Shown here: positions 35,701 to 46,648 of the stretch, piece by piece | Numbering within the stretch: position 1 is the first letter of the stretch | Layout: the number at the start of each line of letters is the position of its first letter | From: Nemopilema nomurai | Lineage: Eukaryota; Cnidaria; Scyphozoa; Rhizostomeae; Rhizostomatidae | Length of the DNA stretch: 64,000 nucleotides | Assembly: GCA_003864495.1 (NCBI GenBank) | Contig: ML133370.1 | Coordinates: forward strand, 1-64,000 | Direction: 5' to 3' | Notes under the pieces: model-generated | What the model was told of the DNA's origin: nothing | Seen by the model: only the letters and a program-made list of their open reading frames with translations | Database searches by the model: none | Program-made: the position numbers and the translations under genes

Positions 35701-38700
35701 CACGAGACCTGCCTTACCGTACTAATTTGAGATTTTGGAACCGGTCTCGTGTAAACGGGGTCTTACTGCAAGAGTTAATAAAAAAATTGGAGCATAAGAA
35801 TATAATATTTTATCATAACGTTTTTATAGTTTGTTATTCGCGATAGATGACCCTTTACGTGATAAGAATATTGAGACTGATAATATAGATAATATAGTTG
35901 AAATGACAGGATAGATCAGAAACCGTAGTTATTATAGTTAAAACGTAGTTAAAATAGTTTATATAGGTAGTGCATCTATTCTTCAATGAAATAATTTACC
36001 TAGGGTGGAGCATTTACCTACGGCAATAAACGGTTAATGCATAGCAGGACTTTGTTTTGAAAGCTATAATAAGAGCCAACGCAGAGTTGTAAATATTTAT
36101 GTAGGACTTTTTATCGGCTTGGTCAATAATAAACGGAGGACTTGATTCAATTTCACAACTTTGACTTAACAACAAATGATATCTTAACAACTTAAGCAGG
36201 CAAAAAGCATCCGATCAAAATCACCTCCATTCCTCTGGCTCTGTTGAATCTGCAGTATACTTCCGTGAGAGTCATAACACCTCCCTCTTTCTAAAAATCA
36301 ATTGGGGCACATTTCAACAAAGGTTAACAACTGGAAAACAAACAAAGCTAGAGATATAGCATTGCATCTAAACAAAGCACTCAGGCCATTTCTTCTAAGA
36401 GAGAATTTTGAAACCTTGACAAGAGAGTTTCTTTAATTTGTCACAGCAATATCAGCTACAGCTTTTCAAATCCTTCGTGTTCTCTTCTCAAGATAACAAA
36501 ACCGTATTTCGAGCAATAGCCATCAGAGGGGCGCCCAGCATTACCCTTTTAAAGGGAGGACGATACCAGAAGCATATAAGTGTTAAAGAGCAATGAAAAA
36601 AGCATTTTGCACCTCAATGACATCTTTCAAAAAGGCTGCTAGCTGTTTTGCAAGCTCTTCGTGGTAAGTAACACCAGTGCCATGAGTCTCCCTAAGGAAT
36701 GCGAAATTTCACGTGCACGTGATAAACATTACACACACATAATGATTCATACCAAACATACTTAATACAATGTTCCTGGAAACACATACAAAACAGCAAA
36801 CAAACATACTTAATACAATGTTTGTGGAAACACATACAAAACAGCAAACAAACATACTCAATACAATGTTTCTGGAAACACATACAAAACAGCAAACAAA
36901 CATACTTAATACAATGTTTCTGGAAACACATTCAAAACAGCAAACAAACATACTTAATACAATGTTTCTGGAAACACATTCAAAACAGCAAACAAACATA
37001 CTTAATACAATGTTTCTGGAACACATACAAAAGCAAACAAACATACTTAATACAATGTTTCTGGAAACACATACAAAACAGCAAACAAACATACTTAATA
37101 CAATGTTTCTGGAAACTAAAATATTTAAAGTAGGCAATAAATATTTGATATCGTTTATTTAATACAACAAAAAACAATCAATATAAGGTAACGCTAAATT
37201 GAGTAAATAAAATATCTAATATCACAACTATTAGCTCTATCAAATAGATTTAACTATCTATTATTTAAAGGCATATTTACCTGGTAACTGGATTTGCAAT
37301 TCCCATGCTTAAAAGGTACGACTTGAATTCAACAGTCTGTAAAATAAAACAGTAAATTTCAACAACGCGACATAGCTTTGAATTTGTAAGTTCCATGCAA
37401 AACGTAAACAATTATATATGGTATTAAGGAGGTTGTCAAAATGACCAAAGTATTTTTGTTAATATTTCTATTACACGCTTCTTTTATAAGGAACCTACCT
37501 CAAGGCCTAGTTCCAAAAGTTCCTTATTCGTAGACCTCAAATCATCAGATTTTAGTACCAAAAGTTCCTTAAAAGTTCCTTAATTTTCGCTGCACATCAA
37601 TAAGCCTCAGCACTTAATAGAGAAAGAGGCGAGACAGCATATGCGGAAACTACTCGATGAAGCACTTGACACACGAATAGCAAACATTATATGCGAGTAT
37701 TGGCTGCAAATGAATGGAACCGGCTTTTTAGTTCTTGATACTTGCAGTTATAAACATTTTTCGAATCGAAAAGTTCCTTAGGGATTTCGTTTTTAGTAGT
37801 ATAAGTTCTTTAAATATTTCGGCTTTCTACATGTAGGCTCCTTATAAAGTGGCTCCTTATACAAAAAAAGGGTGTACAGCACCTCATCGTCTGTAATTGA
37901 AACTTGTTTATCTTGTAGCTTCGAGCAAAATTTTTCTGCAAGGTCGACCATCTCCTTTGCCTGGTGTAAAGAATGTTTCAGATTATTAGAACAAACTCCG
38001 GCAGGAAAGAAAATATTATGTGAAATTACTATGAAACGTGGAAAGAGGAATATGGAGACAATATTTGAGAACGCTTAATCGCTAAGCCATGCATTGGGGT
38101 TACAATCAATCAATCAATCAATCAATCAGTCATTACATTACAATCAATCAATCAATCAATCAATCAATACAAGTGCTTACTCAGTCGCTGCACAAATCTA
38201 AAGAAAACATTTTTCAAAGAGGGCCTCATGCGTTGACACCTTCAGTATGGTATTAGTTGGAAAAGGAGGAAAGGGTGTTAAACCATTTGAGGTTCACCAT
38301 TATTCTGATATTTCCAGAGGAAAGCCGTTTAACATCTAAAGCCCCGTTTACACTACATCAACTAACCCAGGTTCACCCCAGGTTTGCGTTTACACTACAT
38401 TTCGTGAAAACTAACCCAGGTTCGCCCTAGGTCAAACCCTCCTCCGAAGATGGGTTACTTTAACCCGGGAAGAACCCGAGCTAGTTGCGTTTTCACTACA
38501 AAAATCTAGCCTTGGTTAGTTCTAACCAGGGGCGAACCCAGGTTAGTTTATGTAGTGTAAACGGGGCTAGCAGATTTGGTAAATTTTTATCAACCAAAGA
38601 AAAAAATGTTGAGCACAGACCTTTTCCATCAAAGCATCCAAGTCTTTAAAAGCCTATCAACAGAAATGACAGTAATTAAAAACATTAATCCGAAAAACAA

Positions 38701-41700
38701 AAGCTTCTGTAAAGAGCCGATAATCCTTGACTGGTGTGCCTAAGACGACAACTTCCCTTTTGACCTTGTTAGAGTAAGCCTGTCTCAAGATAGCTTCAAG
38801 ACATCATCTCAGTAGCATGGGAATTCTACTCAGTCCTCCATTTCTAATGAATCGTAAAACGGGGAGACATTCACTAGAAAACTGCAATCTAAGTTGGTAA
38901 ATCTAAATCTACCCATCAAGTATAACAAAGAAAAGACTTTGATTGACAAAGGTAATCTACATTTATTCATTCCCTCAACCATATAAAAGAAATAGTGCGC
39001 CTTCTTTTTCCACCTTGCTTGAGGCTAAAAAAATTTCAGGGGTACCCCTTCAAATTTCAAAGTTCTAACTCCAGTTAATAAAAGTTTTTAAATTAAAAAT
39101 TATATTCCTCTAATCACAAAGTGCAGGTATCTTCCTGTTCTAGTATCCAATTTTAGGAAATTGTTTAATCAATAATGTGCTTTATCTTCAATATTGCCAT
39201 GTTATATTTAATTTGATCTTATTTTTTCCAATTTTATCCTGGTTGTTTTTAAAAAAAGGCTTTTAAAAGACCTGTGACCTCAGAATAAGACAATGATTGC
39301 TCAGAAATAACTTTGCTTGAACTCTAGAAAAGACAACCTAGAAAATTATAAGAGGCAAAAGGCAATGGGCAAAAGAAGGGTGGTGCAGGCAAATGGCTTG
39401 ATCTTGAATGATGGCTTGAAAGCCTGACTCGATAGCTCAGTGGTAGAGCACTTGACAAAGTCAGGGGTCGTGAGTTTGAGACTTGCTTAGGTTGACTATT
39501 TTCCCGCAATCTCTACAAAAAAATTAAAAAAGGCAACCCACGCATAAACTACCCAATGCAAAATAACCTTATTTATGGACTGGTCTGTATCCCTGTATTT
39601 CTCCTCCATCTTCCTTTGAATACCTCCAATACCAGCATGTTTCTGGTGCACCTTAAAGGTCATTAGAAAGTGGATCACATCTTCGAGTTATGCACCATTC
39701 ATAGAACTTCATCTCAAAAATCACCATAAAATCATCACAAAGCTAGAATTCTTAGAAACCTGCAAACTTCCAAAGCAGGCTTATTTGTCATGGAACTCGG
39801 AAACAGGGACTTTTCTCACCAAGAGCAACCAAAATGAAAAGAAGGAAAATAGCATATTAAAGTCAAGAAAACAAGCTTTTTTGAGTTAAAGTAAAGCACA
39901 CAACAGGTATATATCCAGCACCTTGAAGAATATGGACCCATTATAACTAATTATCATGTACAAAGAAGTCCATCAGCACCATGCTGTCAGAAATGAAGAG
40001 AGATGTGCAGCAGTAATCAAGATATAGAAATACAAAGGAGTGTGATACAAACTTGCTAGGATGTATATGCTAAAGCCAATTACATATTAGAAGGAAAGAA
40101 ATGTTATCCAATTCCCATATCCAGTAAAGGATATGTAACCTACTATGGATAATGGCATACTATGGATAATGACATACCATGGGTGCTTGTGTAGCACATT
40201 TTTGTTGGGCTTTCTGCACACCATTCCACTCCTTCTTTCCAAGTGCACTCAAAAACGCTTGATGAAACTGTAGTAACAAGAATTTTCTTGATTAAATTCA
40301 AAAGCAATAGCAATAAAAGAATAGTGAAACTGGTGCGTACCATGCTAAAGAAAATAATATAATAAATATGCCTTATTTTGAAGCAATTTACCTCTGACTG
40401 TCCTCCAGACCTGAATGACAATTTGACATGGTTATTAGGGCTTGAGAATGCTGGACCAGGCTCCTTTCCATCAGGTGGTCTTTGCAAAAATACCAAAGTC
40501 TTTGCACTAAGGTTCAAAATAAATGCTAAATCCAGCAATTCATAGAATTTTATTATCATTAGACAATTATTTGAATGTTACAGTGGATTTGAGATATATT
40601 GGACTTTCACATCACTAGCTTAAGCTGATCTTAATGTGTGCCTTCTTGAATTAAAACCCAATTGAAAGTCAGTTTGCCTTTATAGAAGGTAGAAAGGTTG
40701 AAATGTGCAGCAGAAATAAATTAATGGAAAAGCAGCAGACAAAAGCTAATATAGGAGACAAGATCTTAGGGAATAAGAAAAGTTTTGCTTGATTTCCTAA
40801 AATTCTTAAAGCCAAGAGAATTATATTTTTGAACTCATAAAAATTATAAAATAAAGATGTTTTTCTCTTTCATAAATTTAACAACTTTAATTGATGATAT
40901 AGTAATTCTTTATCTTAAATAACAACAAATGTTGAAATACAAACCTTCTAAATAGACCAGCACTCTCTTCATCTAGCTTCACAACTAGGCCTAAAGATAG
41001 TGCAATGGTCCTATCCTAGAAAAAGAATTGTTGGTATGCATGTTGTAGAAAGTGATAATTATACTTGCTTGCAAGAGGTGACAACCTTAGTATATTGGAA
41101 TGGAAATATGTTTAATTCAACTGAATTAAAAATCTGTTTCCCTTTAATAATTCAACATGGATTGGAAATATATAATGAAAGGCAATGGAATTTCAGTGTT
41201 AACTCAAAATAAATGGCAAAAATACCTGCTGATTTGTATCATCCCAGAGCAATCTAAAGTTGGTTAGCATTAAACTTCCACTGTCGAAATGTGTCTAGAA
41301 AAAGCATGGAGTCGAGAAGGACAGAATTATTTCTCAGCAAAACCTGAAAAATGCAGCTACGTATTGAGAAAAACTTCGACGAAAACTCTCACACCCTAAA
41401 ACTTCCATCACTTGCAAGAGCATGTTTCATAGAAGGGAACATATACTACGTATGGATTGAAAAAACAGAGGAGAGAATTTTCGTGTTTAGTACAGGCTAA
41501 AATAGAACATATTGATATTAATATCGAAATCAGCCTTGCCTAGCATAACATAATACCTTCTTTCAACCTCTTCAACATCCTCATAGATTTTCATTAGCCT
41601 GTCAGGTAGGTGTTGAGCACAAATAAATAAATCACTATTTATAATTATTCAGAGAAATAACTTAAAAAAAGACTATACTTTGTTTTCACCGTCATAAATT

Positions 41701-41777
41701 CGTAAACCAGTAGCATGGGCCAAAACCCTTTCCCCTTCTTCCAATTTGTTTGAAGATGCCCAAACAAATCGGTCCAT
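32770..41777 (-). CDS. VPS36: Vacuolar protein-sorting-associated protein 36 (ESCRT-II subunit)
   Basis: ESCRT-II subunit that binds ubiquitinated cargo and phosphoinositides on endosomes. Fifteen exons: 41679-41777, 41226-41294, 40945-41015, 40392-40506, 40178-40267, 39568-39651, 38621-38653, 37883-37960, 37281-37336, 36613-36691, 36225-36290, 35406-35470, 34441-34525, 33154-33230, 32770-32860. These give 385 residues (human 386), with every phase consistent. The N-terminal GLUE domain starts [19 protein letters not shown] and includes [11 protein letters not shown] and [12 protein letters not shown] helical linker follows ([18 protein letters not shown]). Then come the paired winged helices with [55 protein letters not shown] and the C-terminal [17 protein letters not shown]. 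Exon 13 ([13 protein letters not shown]) is the most divergent part. Confidence 0.97.
35628..35765. mobile_element. Foldback/MITE element in VPS36 intron 11
   Basis: 138-bp inverted repeat. The left arm taagacctcgtttacacgag and the reverse complement of the right arm taagaccccgtttacacgag match with one mismatch, and both continue into accggttcca. No coding capacity. Confidence 0.8.
36754..37116. repeat. 48-bp minisatellite in VPS36 intron 9
   Basis: Seven complete copies and one partial copy of a 48-bp unit (core aatacaatgtttctggaaac, then acacatacaaaacagcaaac). The sixth copy is 3 bp shorter. The unit length is a multiple of three, so several frames on both strands stay open through the array. 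These ORFs are not genes. Confidence 0.95.
38103..38169. repeat. (ATCA)n microsatellite in VPS36 intron 7
   Basis: Two runs of atca units separated by about 15 bp. Confidence 0.95.
38340..38568. mobile_element. Foldback/MITE element in VPS36 intron 7
   Basis: The ends agccccgtttacactacat and the reverse complement of atgtagtgtaaacggggct match perfectly over 19 bp. The interior has several inverted and direct copies of aacccaggtt. It shares the core CGTTTACAC with the element at 35628-35765. Non-coding. Confidence 0.8.
39422..39491 (+). repeat. tRNA-derived SINE head or tRNA pseudogene
   Basis: A good pol III A box (tagctcagtggtagagca, 39433-39450) is followed 20-25 bp later by a weak B box (gagtttgagacttgc, 39472-39486). 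The acceptor ends (cctgact and gcttagg) pair poorly and the T-loop lacks the invariant TTCGA. It is therefore not a functional tRNA. It lies in VPS36 intron 6. Confidence 0.55.
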
Positions 41778-43991
41778 TTTCCGGTTCCAGGAATATCCAG
41801 CGAATCTGTGTCACAAAGCATGGAGTATTTACTGCAGATGCTCCTACGCATTGCTCACATTGAATCACGAAGTTGGCCTCTTGTTGGACGGAAGGCGACA
41901 AAAACAGGGACATTTTAGTTGAAGCCGGGGGGCCACGAACCACAAACAATTTAATTCCACATTGCTCAAAGTTTTGCTAAGGTAACACCGTCATGTTTTT
42001 GTGTTGGTGGTGGTTATACTAAATCAATCAAAGTGAATTTTTAAGTTTGATATTTTAAACTCCAGACTGCCCAATCTCGAATTTTCCACTGCTCTGAAAC
42101 TGCTCTGAGCTTCTTCTGTTTATGATGAAAGGCAATGAACACATGCTGTGATAATTTGAAGGCGTTGCTATTGAAAATGATACTAAGTGTTGGCTCCTAA
42201 AACCCCGTCGCTGGATAACTTTAATGCAATAAGGAGGATGGACTGGAATCAAAACCAAGGCCTCCAAAGCATCCTTTCATATCACAGAATGACCTGAGGT
42301 GGTTGTAAGACTTTAGAAATTCCCGTTGACAGTCTGCCTTTTTGCAAAGCTATAGCCGTGTTATTTGAAGCGAATTTGCCATTCGCAAAAACAGTCATTT
42401 CTGAGCAACCAAGTGGAAGACAATCAGGATCGAGCTTTCTAAGGTGCCCTCTTAGCCCGTAGAATGCAAAAGTCATTGGTGACATGAAATAGTGTTGTAC
42501 ACGCAACGCAACGATACGTTCCATCCTGGCACTTCAGCACTTGCACCGTCAGAAGTGAATCACTTCTTTAAAATATCGATTTCTAAGCAGCAGTCACTTG
42601 TAGTTGTTTTTGATTAGTCGATTGTCAACTCCAATGTTTTTGTACCAAAGGGCACTGATAATTGCACATGTCGGATTTACTGCATATTCGTCTTCAAATT
42701 TAAGTGAGATATTTCATTATTTCTTTACATAAATGAATGTAGGAAGTCAGTAGTTAGCAAAGAGTAAGATGAAATATGACTCAATTTTCTTGCAAAGTGC
42801 CACGCTGGTTTACAAGAAGCAAGCTTCCAAAAAGGAAAGTGTATTATTTCCAATACAGGTAGACAACACAGTAAAAGTTGCCCTAGCTTTGCAGCTGATG
42901 CAATCTGTTTAAAAAAGAAAATCTTTTCAAACGTAAGTGTTTCTCGGGTGCCTCTTGTAGTTCCATTTATCAAATTACGTCCCATTTGAACGTTTTCAAA
43001 GCTTCTAAGTTATTCATTCCATTTGCAATCCTTACTTTCATGTTATTTTGAAAGGGAGGGTTTCCGAATGTGACGTAAAACTTGACGCTCTCCAGTCTCC
43101 TTCGCAATTACAATTTTACACATTGCCCTAGTTGGTTACGAGGTTTGTTGTAAAATGTATAGCATTCAACTGAAGCGGCATCAAAATGTTTCAGGAATAT
43201 AATATTTCTGGAATCTGTATGAATCAACTTAGCAAGACAAGTTTCAGGAATATAATATTTCTGGAATCAACAACAATTCTTCATTACCTCGCAAATAGAT
43301 AAAAAGGTTTTATTTACTTTATAGCTAAATTTAAGTAAACTTTCTACTGTTTGCTCCCTTGAAAGTTCGTGTAGAATTTCTCGGGGTTGTCAATCTCTTC
43401 CCTTGCCTGCCTACCACAGTCTGGGCACAATTATCCTAGGAATGCTACTCATATTGAGGTGTATTTCCTTGACAACTCCAGGCAGCACCTGAAAAGGAAA
43501 CGTTTTCTGGCTTTGAAATGTCATTTGACTAATGACATTTGCAACATCTGTCAGCATTAAATTTATGATGATGATTTATGGTGCTCTGATACAATAATAA
43601 TTATCAATGAATTTGACTGACATGATGATGGCCCAGTTATAAAGAGTTTCAACTTTCTGCTTAAAACTAACTGTTGTCCAGCAGGCAGCGAAACATGGCT
43701 TATTGCATCCACTTGTTCAAGTAGCACCATTGATTGGTCAACTTTGTTTACTTTTCATAACAGAAATTGAGAAATTAAGGCTTGACAGTTATGCCCCCAC
43801 AGACAGCAATAAATGCATCTCCAAGACAAAGCATACTCAATCAAACAAAGTAAGAACATTATGCTATTTCCTTAATTCCGTTCATTTAAACCCACGCAAC
43901 TTGATATTGCTCTTGGAAAGGGAAAAGGCAACTATTTGCTCCTGATACCAGATCGCTCAGTGGAAGGTGGGTCATATGAAAGGGTGCAGCC
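41778..43991. other. Intergenic region upstream of VPS36
   Basis: VPS36 promoter side. The ORF at 42282-42524 (minus) and neighbouring frames look like one decayed repeat protein broken by stops, but I cannot name it. A 28-bp direct repeat (43188-43215 and 43241-43268) is present. No other gene recognised. Confidence 0.5.
43188..43268. repeat. Pair of 28-bp direct repeats
   Basis: Copies at 43188-43215 and 43241-43268 are identical (begin gtttcaggaatataatattt). The start-to-start spacing is 53 bp. Confidence 0.85.
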
Positions 43992-44702
43992 ATGGAGTTT
44001 CTTGGAATCGGGGACCTGTGCCTTAGTGGTGGGTTTGATGTTGGAGGACTCCTAAATGGAGGCTTCGAGTTAAGTGGAGCAACGGGTCATGGGGTTGTGC
44101 CACTGGATTTTGGCTCAACTGGAAATGTCTTTGAATTGGCAGAAAACCTTGGATATACTGCTGACTTTGGTGGTAATCTCTTCAATCCAGGACGTGGGAT
44201 GCAGGGATTGCCACGGCAATTGATGAGCCATCACAATGGCGCTACCCGATCAATCCCACAGACATTTGTTCCTGGAAATGCAGTGTCTCGACCCACTGGC
44301 ACTGCGGCACCGGCCATCGTGCAAGTATACTCAACTACCACACAGCAGCCAATGCAACATCAGCATGTGGCACAACCACACACTGGGACATTTGGCCAGA
44401 CAAACTGCCAACCTGTCCAGCTCCAAAACGTATTTCACCAGAATGAACCAACTGCTCCTATGCAAGAAAACGTGTTCAGCAATCCGCAGCATTATCCGAT
44501 GAACCAACCGAACGTTGTAGTTAACAACAGACCAGTGGGGAACGTAGCACCAGCGGGAGTACAACGTGTTGTTGCTGCCAAACAAAGTCCGTGGTGTGTA
44601 CGCAACTTGCGGCTAAGTCTACTGATCCTCGTCGCTGGCATCATTGCTTTTGGTGGCCTCGTTGTCATTATATCGAGTTATGCTGGGAAAAGAGTGTCTT
44701 AA
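43992..44702 (+). CDS. Intronless ORF for a putative tail-anchored membrane protein (unrecognised)
   Basis: 236 residues with a near-perfect start context (gcagccATGG). The N-terminal 60 residues are Gly-rich and hydrophobic-patterned (GDLCLSGGFDVGGLLNGGF). The middle (about 95-190) is low-complexity, rich in Gln, Pro, Thr, Asn and His. A single strong transmembrane helix (LSLLILVAGIIAFGGLVVII, about 208-227) lies some 9 residues from the C-terminus, followed by SSYAGKRVS. There is no signal peptide. That topology fits tail anchoring with the bulk in the cytosol. A possible AATAAA occurs near 44785. I recognise no family; it could be a lineage-specific gene, or the last exon of a longer one. 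Confidence 0.55.
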   Translation: MEFLGIGDLCLSGGFDVGGLLNGGFELSGATGHGVVPLDFGSTGNVFELAENLGYTADFGGNLFNPGRGMQGLPRQLMSHHNGATRSIPQTFVPGNAVSRPTGTAAPAIVQVYSTTTQQPMQHQHVAQPHTGTFGQTNCQPVQLQNVFHQNEPTAPMQENVFSNPQHYPMNQPNVVVNNRPVGNVAPAGVQRVVAAKQSPWCVRNLRLSLLILVAGIIAFGGLVVIISSYAGKRVS

Positions 44703-46648
44703 ATTAAACGAACACAAAAGGTTTGGATTCGATCGTTAGCAAGAGTTTCTACGTACATACCAACTACATGGCAAATATACCTCCGAATAAATGCGCTTTT
44801 CTTTACAATAGCATTCTGTTATATTTTTTATGATTAAAATGACGTAAAACGATTGTATAACGAAATATATCGTTCAATCAAATTAGCCTTATCAATTTAG
44901 CCCAATCGAATTTGGACGTAGGGGCCATTAGCTATAACAAATAAAACATTTTGAATCTTGGCAACTGTATCTTATTTAATTTTAGCTCAATTTGTTCCAC
45001 TTTGAAGCTTTGATCAGCATTAACAACCTAATTTCACCCTGAGATCACATAATGATGACTTATCATTAGACAGCATTGTGCTAAAAGGAAGTTCTCCATC
45101 AAAGTAATATCCAGCATTTACATAAGAGGTTGCCTCGGGCTCGTGCAGACGAGAATAGCATGAGAATGCCATAGAGTCTTTCTCATAAATAGAGGAATTT
45201 CAAGACAAACACAAATTAGATTGTTATAGTTTAAACACCCTTTGAACCAGAGAAAGGCATCCATGTGCCATCACAAAAGTGTTGTGTGACTCAAAACAGC
45301 AAATGATCGAAATGTATTGTTGCCAATAAATATTCATGAGTTTTTTCTAATTCACGAATGCCGATGAAACCCATCAGAGCTTTGGCCTAAATTCTGTACG
45401 GTTTCGATTGTACGTGTACGATGCCTTGATTAACAGGAAAAAGTGGGGAAAAATTCGTAAATCGAATTTTATCATCAAATAATTTTATAATACAGTCAGA
45501 ATTAATGGCAGGAACATCAAGATTGGCGAAAAAGCCTTATCGATAATGATAACCATATTTACATAGCTGAAAATTTACATATTTGCTCAATACGGTGATT
45601 CAGCTGGAGACTAAACAGAACGAGTGCTTCAACTGAACACCAATATTTCACAAAAAGCAGCTTGAACGATAATACATACACCATTGACAAGCCAAGTTAA
45701 ACTGGTACGGCGGCCAATGCTATGGACCGCTGTGAAGGAGAGCGAGGAATGGAATACGGACGGACATGGGAAATCGACAGTCCCTTGCGGCTTTGCTTAC
45801 TGCGCAGATGTTATGGAATTCAAATAAGGCGGTGGCAACATTCACAAGACCAAACTGAACATGCTCGAACCCTGGGCAAATGAATTCTACCAGTGTCTGT
45901 AAAGAAGCCAAGGTTTCTTTGGTATAGTTTTGAGAGCCGAACAATTGTAAAAATTTGAGGCAACTGATGCAAATTTGACAAAGAAATAGGTCAAATTGAA
46001 GCATAAGCCAAAAGCAAAACGAATTTAAACACAATAGGAATGCATTGTGGGACATTGCACGTGAAAGAGCTGTTACGTATGCTCCTATTCCTTTGTATTC
46101 ATATATTTCACATCTCTAAAGTCATCCTTTGTACCAACACTACATAGCAAGAATACGTATAAATAGGTTACACGAACAATACAGCTTAGTGATAAATGTG
46201 ACACGAAAGACGGTGTCCAACTAGAAAGCATAGCGCCAACGACCTCCGATAGCAAAGGGCTGCTTCGACTCTACGAGTGGCGATTGTGTTTCCTTTGCTA
46301 AGCTGTTAAATGTCCATGTGGCTACATATGGGCCTGACCAACAAACAGACAAATATTGTCACTAGTTAAGAGCGCCGAAAGATTTATGGCAACCAACAAA
46401 GCAGGGTCAACGAATACAAAAGCATAAAACAGAGCTTACTTCGCAAACAACTAGGCCCAATTCCACCTCTTGGGGCCTGCGTTTGGCAGAACACTCTTGG
46501 TTCGTGTGTTAACAGAATACGAGTTGCCTATAGTATGGTTTTTGGAAAATTACCGTCGCGTCCCAATTTCAGGTGACTTCTAGCCGTTTTCTATAAAAGC
46601 TTCTTTGGATTTAATTTAACTAACAATAAACATTAACAAAGCACAGCC
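44703..46648. other. Convergent intergenic region
   Basis: AT-rich spacer between the intronless ORF and the 3' end of CRAMP1. The ORF at 45720-46055 (minus) has no domain resemblance or splice context. Nothing else supported. Confidence 0.5.

Noticed and set aside
36692..37177. Repetitive ORFs on both strands (up to 142 codons) and a CRISPR-like look
   Set aside because: They are readings of a 48-bp tandem minisatellite inside a VPS36 intron. There are no unique spacers between units, the context is a eukaryotic intron, and repeats are directly adjacent.
42055..42524. Minus-strand ORFs upstream of VPS36
   Set aside because: Readable only in fragments across frames; no start context, splice context or recognisable motif.
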